The translations under genes were made by a program, and so were the position numbers. A model generated the notes under the pieces. That model did no database searches, was not told where the DNA came from, and saw only the letters and a program-made list of their open reading frames with translations. A stretch of 64,000 bases of DNA from Ignavibacteria bacterium (lineage in GTDB: Bacteria; Bacteroidota; Ignavibacteria; Kapaibacteriales; Kapaibacteriaceae): positions 60,001-124,000 of the forward strand of contig JADJIQ010000001.1 of assembly GCA_016707005.1 (NCBI GenBank). Direction: 5' to 3'. Each line of letters starts with the position of its first letter. Position 1 is the stretch's first letter. Shown here piece after piece: positions 8,529 through 16,938 of the stretch.

Positions 8529-9460
8529 AGAAGAGACTTCACCGCAGCCACGGCAGCGTCCACAGAGATCTTCTTCATATCATCACCGAGACCGCTCTCC
8601 AGCACAACAGCGTGTTCTGTATACGGTCCCCAGCGTTTTGCACTCATCGATGGCGTGGTAGGATAGAAACCAACAACACCAACGCCAAGGGCCGCAGCGA
8701 TATGCAGCACGCCCGTGGAGTTCGCACAGAGAACACATGAAGAGGCGATGAGGTCGATCATATCGTCGAGGTCCAATGTCCCGCACAGATCGTCCGCCTC
8801 CGGACACACAGACATCACGGCATCACATACCGAGCGTTCTGACTCAATGCCGGTAACGATGATGTGGGCATTGAGTTCATCTGACAACCGTTTGGCGAGC
8901 TGACCGAAGCGTTCTGCCGGCCAGTCATGCGCAGAGCCGCCTGAACCGGGATGAATGATGATCCACGGAGGAGTGCTCTTTGTTGCAACGTTCTCATGTC
9001 GGGGAGAAACGAGCTCAACGGGCGGTTGTTTGCCACCAAATGCATGAGACACCATCCGAACATTGTATTCTGCTTCGTGGTAGGACGCATCAGAGCGATG
9101 TTCTTTTACTCGAGTAGTGAACAGCATCGAATACCAGCGATATCCGCTGCCGATCCTGCGGCTCACACCTGCACGGAAGGCCTCCCAAGCCTCGGAGAAA
9201 CGAGGGCGAGGGAAGAAGATCGTGTCGATGCCCTCCATGCGGAGGATCTCACGAAGAGGACGTTGATCTTCGTCCAGGTAGATCACGTCATCGATCACAT
9301 CTGCCTCATGCACCAGGGGGCGCACGTAGGATCGCGTGATGAGAGTGAGGTGTGCCTGCGGAAACCTGCTTCGCAGGGCATTGAACATTGGAAGGGTGAG
9401 CACCATATCGCCGAGGCGATCGGTACGGAGGACGGCAATATGAGAGGGGGCTTGTGTCAT
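8525..9460 (-). CDS. Glycosyltransferase family 9 (heptosyltransferase-like)
   Basis: A 311-residue GT-B enzyme of the ADP-heptose:LPS heptosyltransferase family. N-terminal IAVLRTDRLGDMVLTLPM is the hallmark start. The C-terminal domain has IIHPGSGGSAHDWP and the donor-binding ANSTGVLHIAAALG. Probably adds a heptose or related sugar to the lipid A core at the inner membrane. Located tail-to-tail with kdsB, which also serves LPS core synthesis. Which heptose position it modifies cannot be told. Confidence 0.88.
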   Translation of the reverse strand: MTQAPSHIAVLRTDRLGDMVLTLPMFNALRSRFPQAHLTLITRSYVRPLVHEADVIDDVIYLDEDQRPLREILRMEGIDTIFFPRPRFSEAWEAFRAGVSRRIGSGYRWYSMLFTTRVKEHRSDASYHEAEYNVRMVSHAFGGKQPPVELVSPRHENVATKSTPPWIIIHPGSGGSAHDWPAERFGQLAKRLSDELNAHIIVTGIESERSVCDAVMSVCPEADDLCGTLDLDDMIDLIASSCVLCANSTGVLHIAAALGVGVVGFYPTTPSMSAKRWGPYTEHAVVLESGLGDDMKKISVDAAVAAVKSLL

Positions 9461-9522
9461 ACGGAAGCGGGCGTCGTCAGGATCTGACGACGCCCGCGAT
9501 GTTCCTTATTTCAGTTATGCGA

Positions 9523-9996
9523 TCAGAAGAACCACTCAGCACCGATGGCCGGTGTTGCTAGCCCGAAGGAAACCTTGGAGCCGGAAGGGCTGAAGGGGAG
9601 TCTCAGGACGGCGATCTGTGCGAAGAGTCCAAAATTGCTCGTGATGAAATACTCAGCACCACCACCAAAGAGCAATCCGGTTGACGAAGATCCCTCAACT
9701 GAGCTGGAGGAGATGAAAAACTGACCGATCACGAATGGCTTGAGTTCCTTTGTGCCCTTGAAGAGAAACTTGCCGTATGGAGCAAACGTGAGCTCGGTGT
9801 TTCCATCAGAGATCAAAAGACCAAACTGAGTACCCACGTGGACGGCTGGAGTGATGGCGTATACGAGGTGACCGCCGGCGTTATACCAACCAAGTGAAGC
9901 GCCCAAACCGAATGCCTCGCTAGGGCTCTGTGCGGAGACAGTAGCGGCACCCGACATCATCACGGCTGCGACGAGGACTAGGAAAAATTTCTTCAT
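9523..9996 (-). CDS. Small outer-membrane beta-barrel protein
   Basis: A 157-residue protein with a clear signal peptide (KKFFLVLVAAVMMSGAATVSAQ) and alternating aromatic/glycine beta-strands (FGLGASLGWYNAGGHLVYAI, GLLFGGGAEYFITSNFGLFAQ), ending in a C-terminal Phe as in outer-membrane barrels. Length suggests about eight strands. No specific function. A good promoter element lies upstream (10034-10041). Confidence 0.75.
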   Translation of the reverse strand: MKKFFLVLVAAVMMSGAATVSAQSPSEAFGLGASLGWYNAGGHLVYAITPAVHVGTQFGLLISDGNTELTFAPYGKFLFKGTKELKPFVIGQFFISSSSVEGSSSTGLLFGGGAEYFITSNFGLFAQIAVLRLPFSPSGSKVSFGLATPAIGAEWFF

Positions 9997-10033
9997 GCTG
10001 AGCTCCAAACAATGGTGTGTGAATCTTGTCGTC

Positions 10034-10041
10034 CAAATATA
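10034..10041 (-). promoter_or_regulatory. -7 promoter element of the barrel gene
   Basis: TATATTTG on the minus strand, 37 bases before the start codon, matches the TAnnTTTG element of Bacteroidota primary promoters. The -33 element is weak. Confidence 0.4.
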
Positions 10042-10071
10042 CCGCGTTAACTTCGTCATCAGAAACCTACC

Positions 10072-11052
10072 ATGCCATACGCAATTACCGTTCATCCGTA
10101 TACCGCCGCCGACCGAAACGAATGGGAGACCTTCGTTGAGAGTTCGAACAACGGTACCATGTTCCACCTCCATCGCTTCTTGGACTATCATCCAGAAGGG
10201 AAATGGAACTGGCATCACCTGATGTTCCGTCACGGTGGAAAACTTGTTGGTGTTCTTCCAGGCGGCATAAACAAGGAAGGGGCTTTTTGGTCGCCCATGG
10301 GTGCCTCGTACGGATCGATCTGCACGCAGGATATCTCCTTCGAGCTCACTCTCGCCATCGTTGATGCATTCATCAACTACTGTAAACAGACTGGTATTCG
10401 AGATGCCTATTTGATTCCGGCGCCCATCGTGTATACGAGGAACTACAGTCAGCACCACGAATACGCCATGCTCTACCGCAAGGCAAGTTTTGAGCTGCAT
10501 TACATTTCGCATGCTATTGACCTGAAACACGGGAAGGATTTTGCGAAGTACTTCGATGCAACCGCGCGCAAGAGTATCAATCGGATCATTCGCGAGGGCG
10601 AGATCACCATCCGCGACAGTGAGGACTACGCCACGTTCCACGAGATCCTCTTGGAGAACAAGGCCCGTCACGGCGTTCTGCCCACGCACACATTGGACGA
10701 TCTTCTCAAACTCCGCGAGCTGATGCCGGAGAAGCTCAAGCTTATGCTTGTGTATAAGGACAATGTTGCGATTGCCGGTTCGCTCCTCTTTCTCGCAAAC
10801 CCCAAGGTTGTCCTCTGCTTCTACAACATGCTTCGATACGAGTACGAGCATTTGAGACCGATCTACCTGGTGATGCACGAAACATGTCGGTGGGCTATTG
10901 AGAATGGGTATGAGTGGGTGGACATCGGTGTCTCTCAGGACACCAAGGACCCGGATCCGATGACGCCGTCCGTCGGTCTCATCAATTTCAAAGAACGTTT
11001 TGATGCCCGCGGGATCTTGCGGAGCACCTACCATCTCTCGATCACTCCATAA
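10072..11052 (+). CDS. GNAT/FemAB-type acyltransferase
   Basis: A 326-residue protein with the double-GNAT layout of FemAB/BioF2-like acyltransferases: N-terminal lobe (FHLHRFLDYHPEGKWNWHHLMF), then a second lobe with RKSINRIIREGEITI, a VYKDNVAIAGSLLF strand, and C-terminal YEWVDIGVSQD and GLINFKERFDARG. Members of this group often act in surface polysaccharide or peptidoglycan decoration; here a glycosyltransferase gene follows directly. Exact substrate unknown. Confidence 0.7.
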   Translation: MPYAITVHPYTAADRNEWETFVESSNNGTMFHLHRFLDYHPEGKWNWHHLMFRHGGKLVGVLPGGINKEGAFWSPMGASYGSICTQDISFELTLAIVDAFINYCKQTGIRDAYLIPAPIVYTRNYSQHHEYAMLYRKASFELHYISHAIDLKHGKDFAKYFDATARKSINRIIREGEITIRDSEDYATFHEILLENKARHGVLPTHTLDDLLKLRELMPEKLKLMLVYKDNVAIAGSLLFLANPKVVLCFYNMLRYEYEHLRPIYLVMHETCRWAIENGYEWVDIGVSQDTKDPDPMTPSVGLINFKERFDARGILRSTYHLSITP

Positions 11053-11053
11053 C

Positions 11054-12121
11054 GTGGATGTGTTGCTTCTGGCTGTGGCAGACGTCACACGAGATGCACG
11101 CACGTTGAACCTTGCCCGCGCGTTGAAGGCAGCAGGGCTTTCCGTTGACGTAGTTGGCATGTCGGCTAAGGACTCCGAGAAACGCGCCATTCGCCGTTGG
11201 TGGACGTTCAACAAGAACGTTGCGGCACTGACTGTGCGCCCGAGACTCGTAGTAGCAATGGACCTCTTTGCACTTTCGGCAGCACGTTCGTACTCAAAGA
11301 AACATGCCGTGCACCTTCTCTACGACATGCGCGAGTTCTACTTTGCTCTTGGCCCCCTTGCCGGGAAGGGAATCAAGCAGAAGGTCCTTGCCTCGCATGA
11401 ACGCAGACTCCTTACAGACGTGCACGATGTGATCGTCTCGGGCGAACTCGATGCTGATATCGTCCAACAGCACTTCTCTTTGCCGAAACGCCCGGTCGTC
11501 ATCCTCAACACCCCTCCATTCAAAGACCGCATCCCTTCACCTCTGCGTTCCTCTCTCCCTCTACCAATCTCGCACTCTAACACTCTAGCAGGATACCAAG
11601 GCGTCATCCACCATGGTCGTGGGTTAGCCCCCTTCATGAAGGCGATGACACTGATGCCCGATGTTCACCTGGTGGTGATCGGTGATGGTCCTGCCCAACC
11701 AGATCTGGCTAGGTTATCCGAGGAGTTAGGGGTTGCAGACCGCGTAACGTGGTATGGCTCTGTGCCGTACGATGATCTCCATGCGCTTACCTGTGGGTTG
11801 GATATTGGGTTGTGTTTGATCGAACCTGTTTCTTTGAGTTACGAGTATGCGTTACCGAATAAGCTCTTCGAATACATGATGGCTGGTGTGCCGAGTCTCG
11901 TCACAGACCTGCCGGCACTGCACGATCACATCATCAGACATCCCGTTGGAGTGTTGGTTGATCGTGCGCTCACGCCTGCATCGATATTGGCGGCCATGGA
12001 GCGCGTGATGCAACCAACAACACGCGAGGCCCTGCAGCATGCATGTCGTGACATACACGATCTTTCTTATGAACGTCAGGCGAAGGTGGCCGTTGCGTTG
12101 ATCAGAGAGCATCTCTCGTGA
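11054..12121 (+). CDS. Glycosyltransferase, GT4-like, with a repeat-derived insertion
   Basis: A GT-B glycosyltransferase. The N-terminal domain starts VLLLAVADVTRDARTLNLARAL; the C-terminal donor domain has HLVVIGDGPAQPDL, VTWYGSVPYDDLHAL and LPNKLFEYMMAGVPSLVTDLP. The start is uncertain: GTG 11054, two bases after the previous stop, fits the family N-terminus best, while ATG 11003 would overlap the upstream gene. About residues 169-180 (PLPISHSNTLAG) are encoded by four units of the 8-bp repeat (11559-11590), placed in the linker between the two domains. The flanking CTCTGCGTTCCTCTCTCC may also be inserted. Probably acts in envelope glycan synthesis. Confidence 0.8.
   Translation: MDVLLLAVADVTRDARTLNLARALKAAGLSVDVVGMSAKDSEKRAIRRWWTFNKNVAALTVRPRLVVAMDLFALSAARSYSKKHAVHLLYDMREFYFALGPLAGKGIKQKVLASHERRLLTDVHDVIVSGELDADIVQQHFSLPKRPVVILNTPPFKDRIPSPLRSSLPLPISHSNTLAGYQGVIHHGRGLAPFMKAMTLMPDVHLVVIGDGPAQPDLARLSEELGVADRVTWYGSVPYDDLHALTCGLDIGLCLIEPVSLSYEYALPNKLFEYMMAGVPSLVTDLPALHDHIIRHPVGVLVDRALTPASILAAMERVMQPTTREALQHACRDIHDLSYERQAKVAVALIREHLS
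11559..11590 (+). repeat. 8-bp repeat copy inside a coding sequence
   Basis: Matches 634-665 at 31 of 32 positions. The one difference is C in place of A (TCTCGCAC versus TCTAGCAC). In the glycosyltransferase frame the codon is TCG; with A it would be TAG. Confidence 0.9.
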
Positions 12122-12990
12122 TCTACCTTCTACTTCTGCTGCAACAGCTTATATCGTCAAGCACGCACCTTGTAGCGAAGAACGTAACACTCACGTTACA
12201 TCCTACAACGGTGGTCTTGATCCGCGGACTCTTTACATGTGTGGCCTTTGGTATCTACGTGTTGATACGTCGCAGTAAGGTTCGCAGCATTGATCGTGAG
12301 GACATCCCACGGTTGCTCCTGCTCGGACTGATCAACATGCCGATCAACCAGCTCCTCTTCATCTGGGGCGTGAAGTACACCACTGCACCCAACGCCTCAC
12401 TTGCCTATGCGCTTACGCCGGCCTTTGTAGTGATCATTCTACTGATGTTCCGCAGGGAACATCCTGGCTGGAAACGTATGCTTGGAGTGGTGGTCGCCTT
12501 TGTAGGAGCAGCCATTGTCCTCGTTGATCGCGGTGCTGCATTGTCTCCGGATCAGACCCTCGGCAACATCATGGTCCTCGGTGCAAGTATGTCCTGGGCC
12601 GGGTTCACCGTTCTTGGTCGACCGATCGTGGCCAAATATGGCCCCATCTACGCAACGGCCTTAACCTTCTTTGCCGGACTTGCACTCTACATCCCGGTGT
12701 GGGCAATGATCCCCATTCACGATGCTGCATTGCCCCTTACCGATGAAACATGGCTGGCCACGTGGTCGCAGCTCTTCTATCTAGGCGTTATCACGTCTGG
12801 CATTGGATACGCGCTTTGGTACTACGCCCTGAATCACATGGATGCCGGACGTGTTGCTGTGTTCAATAATCTGCAGCCCATCATCACCTCCATTCTTGCC
12901 CTGATCATCTTTGGGACGGAACCTACACCCCTGTTCCTGGTTGGGGGTGTCATCGCACTGATCGGCGTGATCCTCACACAGCGAGGTTGA
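12118..12990 (+). CDS. EamA-family (DMT) transporter
   Basis: A 290-residue inner-membrane protein with about ten hydrophobic helices in two homologous EamA halves. Each half ends in a characteristic stretch (VVVAFVGAAIVLVDRG and LVGGVIALIGVILTQRG). Drug/metabolite exporters of this type move small metabolites or amino acids; the substrate cannot be told. Starts with GTG overlapping the stop of the glycosyltransferase gene (GTGA), so it is probably co-translated with it. Confidence 0.85.
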   Translation: MIYLLLLLQQLISSSTHLVAKNVTLTLHPTTVVLIRGLFTCVAFGIYVLIRRSKVRSIDREDIPRLLLLGLINMPINQLLFIWGVKYTTAPNASLAYALTPAFVVIILLMFRREHPGWKRMLGVVVAFVGAAIVLVDRGAALSPDQTLGNIMVLGASMSWAGFTVLGRPIVAKYGPIYATALTFFAGLALYIPVWAMIPIHDAALPLTDETWLATWSQLFYLGVITSGIGYALWYYALNHMDAGRVAVFNNLQPIITSILALIIFGTEPTPLFLVGGVIALIGVILTQRG

Positions 12991-13060
12991 CGCTCGCCAG
13001 TACAAACCTCCGATTGGGGTCGTAGATTGTGCTCCATAATCACTGTGGGTGGAGAAGATC

Positions 13061-13603
13061 ATGAAACTGGAAGCGAATCACGCAGTTGCGATCTGCATCG
13101 ATATTCAAGAACGTCTGTTCCCGCACATCGACGGAAACGAGGCCCTTGCCCAACGCTGTGGCATTCTCATCAAGGGGCTCCAAGTGATCGGAGTTCCGAT
13201 CATCGTAACACAGCAATACACAAAGGGGCTGGGTCCAACGATCGCACCAATTGCCGAAGCACTCGGACCTTTCGACCCCATCGAGAAGATGACGTTCAGC
13301 TGCTGCGGTAACGATGCCGTTGAAGCAGTTGTGCTTGGTGCTGCCCGACATTCAGTGATCCTCTTTGGGATCGAGACACACGTCTGCGTCTTACAGACGG
13401 TGCTCGATCTCATCGCTCAAGGACAACGTGCCTATGTAGTGGAAGACTGCGTCTCCTCACGCTCGCCAAATGACAAACGCATCGCCATCGAGCGCATGCG
13501 TCAAGCCGGCGCCGTGATCACAACTAGCGAGTCGATACTTTTTGAATTGCTGAGAGTTTCGGGTACACCAGAGTTCAAGGCGATCTCCGCCCTTGTGAAA
13601 TAG
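13061..13603 (+). CDS. Isochorismatase-family cysteine hydrolase
   Basis: A 180-residue cytoplasmic hydrolase. The catalytic triad of the family is visible: Asp14 (ICIDIQERL), Lys76 (IEKMTFSCCG) and nucleophilic Cys109 (FGIETHVCVLQT). The cis-peptide region GIETHVC is intact. The family includes nicotinamidases and related amidases; the short, compact form without extra loops resembles YcaC-type hydrolases, so the substrate is open. ATG 13061 is preceded by GGTGGAGAAG, which favours it over the upstream GTG. Confidence 0.85.
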   Translation: MKLEANHAVAICIDIQERLFPHIDGNEALAQRCGILIKGLQVIGVPIIVTQQYTKGLGPTIAPIAEALGPFDPIEKMTFSCCGNDAVEAVVLGAARHSVILFGIETHVCVLQTVLDLIAQGQRAYVVEDCVSSRSPNDKRIAIERMRQAGAVITTSESILFELLRVSGTPEFKAISALVK

Positions 13604-13614
13604 AAGGCTTTGTT

Positions 13615-14076
13615 ATGCAGACAACAACCTTTTTTCGTGATTCATTGTTCGCAAGTTTGGACGGGCTGTCGAAGGAGATCAGTGCCTTCTCTGCCGAAGA
13701 AGATCTGTGGACGACCCAAGGTCAAGTATCAAATAGTGCCGGAACACTTGCCTTGCACCTCATCGGGAACATGAATCACTTCATTGGTTCGGTGTTGGGA
13801 GATACGGGATTTGTGCGCGATCGCGCGGCTGAGTTCAGTCAGCGAGACATACCACGCGATGTTCTTCTATTCGACATTTCTGAGACACGCGAGCAGGTGC
13901 GCAATACGTTCGAACAATTGACGAATGAACGTTTGGATGATAGGTATCCTCTGTCCACGTTTGGAGAAGAGAGAACGGTAATGAATGTGTTGCTGATCCT
14001 ATGTACGCACGCCGCGTATCACCTCGGCCAAGTGAATTACCTACGTCGGACGCTAGATAGGGTGAACAATGGCTAA
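13615..14076 (+). CDS. DinB-like protein (DUF1572-type)
   Basis: A 153-residue four-helix protein. The metal-ligand pattern of the DinB superfamily is seen: His in LALHLIGNMNHFIGSVLG and His in LCTHAAYHLGQVNYLRR. The segment NSAGTLALHLIGN is typical of the DUF1572 subgroup. Function unknown, possibly thiol-dependent chemistry or detoxification. Its stop overlaps the start of acs by 8 bases, which suggests co-expression, but a functional link with acetate activation is not obvious. Confidence 0.75.
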   Translation: MQTTTFFRDSLFASLDGLSKEISAFSAEEDLWTTQGQVSNSAGTLALHLIGNMNHFIGSVLGDTGFVRDRAAEFSQRDIPRDVLLFDISETREQVRNTFEQLTNERLDDRYPLSTFGEERTVMNVLLILCTHAAYHLGQVNYLRRTLDRVNNG

Positions 14077-16060
14077 GATCGTATCGAAAGAAACGAAGAT
14101 CTCCTCTGTGATGACGGAGCTGCGGACGTTTCCGCCGCCAAAGGCGTTCGCAAAGTCATCCCATCTTGGAACGAAGGTTGCACTCTCCAGACTCACGGCT
14201 GAGGCAGCAGAGGATGTGGTAGGATTCTGGGAAGAAAGAGCGCGTGAGCTTGCGTGGTTCGCCCCTTGGAAGAAACCATTCGTGTGGAAACATCCGCATG
14301 CTGAGTGGTTTGTAGGCGGAACCACCAATGCCTCCATGAACTGCCTTGATAGACATCTCGGTTCGTGGAGGCGCAACAAGGCTGCCATCGTATGGGAAGG
14401 TGAGCCGGGTGATACACGGACACTCACTTACCATCAGCTTCATGCAGAGGTCTGCAAAGCCGCCAATGCCCTTCTCGGACTTGGAGTGAAGAAGGGAGAC
14501 GTTGTTGCGATCTACATGGGTATGGTCCCCGAAGCAGTGATCGCGATGTTGGCATGTTCCCGCATCGGCGCCGTCCACAACGTTGTCTTTGGTGGATTCA
14601 GCAGCGAAGCATTGCGAGAGCGCATCAACGACTCACAGGCCGTTGTCCTTGTCACACAAGATGCAGCATGGAGAAGGGGCGACGCAGTGCATTTGAAAGC
14701 GGCTGCTGATCTCGCCGTTAAGGGATGCAAGTCCATCAAGCATGTTGTTGTGCTTCGGCGCACATCAGAACGAACAACAATGAAGGCCGGACGTGATCAC
14801 TGGTGGCATGAACTTCTTGACGGCGCATCACGCTCACACGAACCCGCGAAGCTTCCGAGTGAACATCCGCTCTTTATTCTCTACACAAGCGGATCCACAG
14901 GAAAGCCCAAGGGCATCCTGCATACCACTGGTGGCTATCTCACGCAGGTTGCCTACACCACGAAGATGGTGTTCGACATGCGCGATGATGATGTGTACTT
15001 CTGCACGGCCGATATCGGATGGATCACCGGACACAGCTACATCGTCTATGGTCCGCTCATGAACGGTGCCACCATCGTGATGTATGAAGGGGCTCCTAAT
15101 TGGCCCGAGCCCGACCGATTTTGGGACATCATTGAACGTCACGCCGTTACGATCTTCTATACTGCGCCAACTGCCATTCGCGCATTTATGAAATGGGGCG
15201 AGGCATGGCCAAGGAAACATGATCTCTCTTCCCTTCGACTACTCGGGACCGTAGGCGAGCCGATCAACCCCGAAGCATGGATGTGGTACCACTCGGTTAT
15301 CGGACACGAACGTTGTCCGATCGTTGATACGTGGTGGCAAACAGAGACCGGTGCCATCATGATCGCTCCTATCCCCGGTGCAACGTCAACAAAACCGGGG
15401 ACAGCTACAAAGCCCCTTCCCGGCATCCTTGTTGATGTTGTTCGGAAAGACGGTACGTCGTGCTCGGCGAATGAAGGCGGACTGCTTGTGGTTCAGCACC
15501 CGTGGCCATCGATGTTGCGCACGATTTACGGCAATGATGATCGATATCGCGAAGCCTATTGGAGCGAGTTCCCCAAGACACGTTCACACCCTGGGTGGTA
15601 TTTCACCGGTGATGGGGCTCGGAAGGACAAGGACGGCTATATCTGGATCATCGGGCGAGTGGATGATGTGGTGAACGTGAGCGGGCACCGACTCGGCACA
15701 GCAGAGATCGAAAGTGCCCTCGTTGCTCATAGATTGGTGGCCGAAGCTGCTGTCGTTACCAGACCTGACGAGGTGAAAGGGAACGCGCTTGTGGCCTTTG
15801 TCTCTCTCACGTCAAGTGCGAAGGGGGCTAACCTCGACAAACTCCGTGAAGAATTACGTACTCATGTGGCGAAGGAGATCGGACACATCGCAAAGCCCGA
15901 TGAGGTTCGATTTGCTGATTCGCTGCCAAAGACTCGCAGTGGGAAGATCATGCGCAGACTTCTCCGTGAGATCGTTGCAGGGGGCGGGGTAAGCGGTGAC
16001 ATCAGTACTCTAGAAGACTCCGGAGTCCTAGAACGACTCCGCTTGAATAACGATGAATGA
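14069..16060 (+). CDS. acs: Acetyl-CoA synthetase
   Basis: A 663-residue AMP-forming ligase that makes acetyl-CoA from acetate, ATP and CoA. Shows the Acs N-terminal region, the P-loop YTSGSTGKPKG (272-282), DIGWITGHSYIVYGPL and WWQTETGA, and the C-terminal PKTRSGKIMRR with the catalytic Lys626, which in other bacteria is acetylated to switch the enzyme off. Full length. No protein acetyltransferase of the Pat type is adjacent. Confidence 0.95.
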   Translation: MAKIVSKETKISSVMTELRTFPPPKAFAKSSHLGTKVALSRLTAEAAEDVVGFWEERARELAWFAPWKKPFVWKHPHAEWFVGGTTNASMNCLDRHLGSWRRNKAAIVWEGEPGDTRTLTYHQLHAEVCKAANALLGLGVKKGDVVAIYMGMVPEAVIAMLACSRIGAVHNVVFGGFSSEALRERINDSQAVVLVTQDAAWRRGDAVHLKAAADLAVKGCKSIKHVVVLRRTSERTTMKAGRDHWWHELLDGASRSHEPAKLPSEHPLFILYTSGSTGKPKGILHTTGGYLTQVAYTTKMVFDMRDDDVYFCTADIGWITGHSYIVYGPLMNGATIVMYEGAPNWPEPDRFWDIIERHAVTIFYTAPTAIRAFMKWGEAWPRKHDLSSLRLLGTVGEPINPEAWMWYHSVIGHERCPIVDTWWQTETGAIMIAPIPGATSTKPGTATKPLPGILVDVVRKDGTSCSANEGGLLVVQHPWPSMLRTIYGNDDRYREAYWSEFPKTRSHPGWYFTGDGARKDKDGYIWIIGRVDDVVNVSGHRLGTAEIESALVAHRLVAEAAVVTRPDEVKGNALVAFVSLTSSAKGANLDKLREELRTHVAKEIGHIAKPDEVRFADSLPKTRSGKIMRRLLREIVAGGGVSGDISTLEDSGVLERLRLNNDE

Positions 16061-16091
16061 CGGTAGTTCGTTTTTATACTTGGGAGGGGAG

Positions 16092-16814
16092 ATGAAAAAG
16101 GTCACGTTATTGATCTTTGGTCTAATGATGGTGCTCGTTGGGTGCGAGAAGAAGTCACTAGACCGACCCGTAGATGCCAAGAATATCCTCGCACGGTTGG
16201 ATAGTGCCAACGTTAAGCGATATTCTGCACTACCAGACAGCATAACCGTCCGTATTGGTGATGTTCCGTCGTCCATCGCCTTTGTGCCAACGGGACCACG
16301 GCCACCGATGCCGCCGAAGACGAAGACGATGTCAATCGATACGAGCACCACACCGGTCAGAACAACGCCGGACTTTACGGATGCGGGTGTGGGGATGCTT
16401 CTGTCGAATGCCGGGAATACAGATCCATCAGTTCTCTCGGATTGTATCTATCCGGCTCTGAGGTCTTGGCTTGAAGCCATTGGAGGGGGCAGCTCATCGG
16501 CTACATTGATGCTACCTGACCCATCATATCCAGCCGCGTCCTGCTCAACCGGAGTGATGATCCCGTGGAGTACCACATTTGGTCAGATCTGCTCGTGGTC
16601 TCGCACGTCCTTAACCGTGGCAATGGCCCTCGCCAACGCCGTTCGGGGGTATCAGAACACCTTGGCAGCCGAGGGGTATTTCTTCCCCTGTACCTTGGTC
16701 GGGCTAGACTATGGACGGTCGGTCTGTGCACCATACTCCAAGGTTCAGATCCAGAAGCTCCGTGATTCTTCCGGGAGGATGACAGAATATCGGATCGTGA
16801 TCGTCACGTTCTGA
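16092..16814 (+). CDS. Lipoprotein of unknown function
   Basis: A 240-residue lipoprotein: signal MKKVTLLIFGLMMVLVGC with a lipobox (VLVGC), then a polar linker rich in Pro, Thr and Lys, then a domain with several Cys (SDCIYPALRSW, SCSTGVM, GQICSW, FFPCTL, SVCAPYS) that may form disulfides. The start at 16092 follows an excellent ribosome binding site (GGGAGGGGAG); the longer reading frame upstream is not needed. Not recognised. Confidence 0.7.
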   Translation: MKKVTLLIFGLMMVLVGCEKKSLDRPVDAKNILARLDSANVKRYSALPDSITVRIGDVPSSIAFVPTGPRPPMPPKTKTMSIDTSTTPVRTTPDFTDAGVGMLLSNAGNTDPSVLSDCIYPALRSWLEAIGGGSSSATLMLPDPSYPAASCSTGVMIPWSTTFGQICSWSRTSLTVAMALANAVRGYQNTLAAEGYFFPCTLVGLDYGRSVCAPYSKVQIQKLRDSSGRMTEYRIVIVTF

Positions 16815-16845
16815 TCCGATCAGTCCGATCCGCAACATTTGTCTG

Positions 16846-16880
16846 CGCCGAGTCCTCAGAAGGGGGCTCGGCGTTGACCT
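16846..16880 (+). terminator. Probable terminator after the lipoprotein gene
   Basis: Arms CGCCGAG (16846-16852) and CTCGGCG (16867-16873) with a 14-base loop, followed by TTGACCTTTT. The T run is interrupted, so efficiency is uncertain. Confidence 0.4.
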
Positions 16881-16938
16881 TTTGGTGGCTATGTTTGTGC
16901 CACTCGTAGCGCATCATTCACGCTGAACTGACCATAGC

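Noticed and set aside
9997..11214. Long open frame on the minus strand upstream of the barrel gene
   Set aside because: It is antisense to the FemAB-like and glycosyltransferase genes and has no family features; the real start is at 9996.
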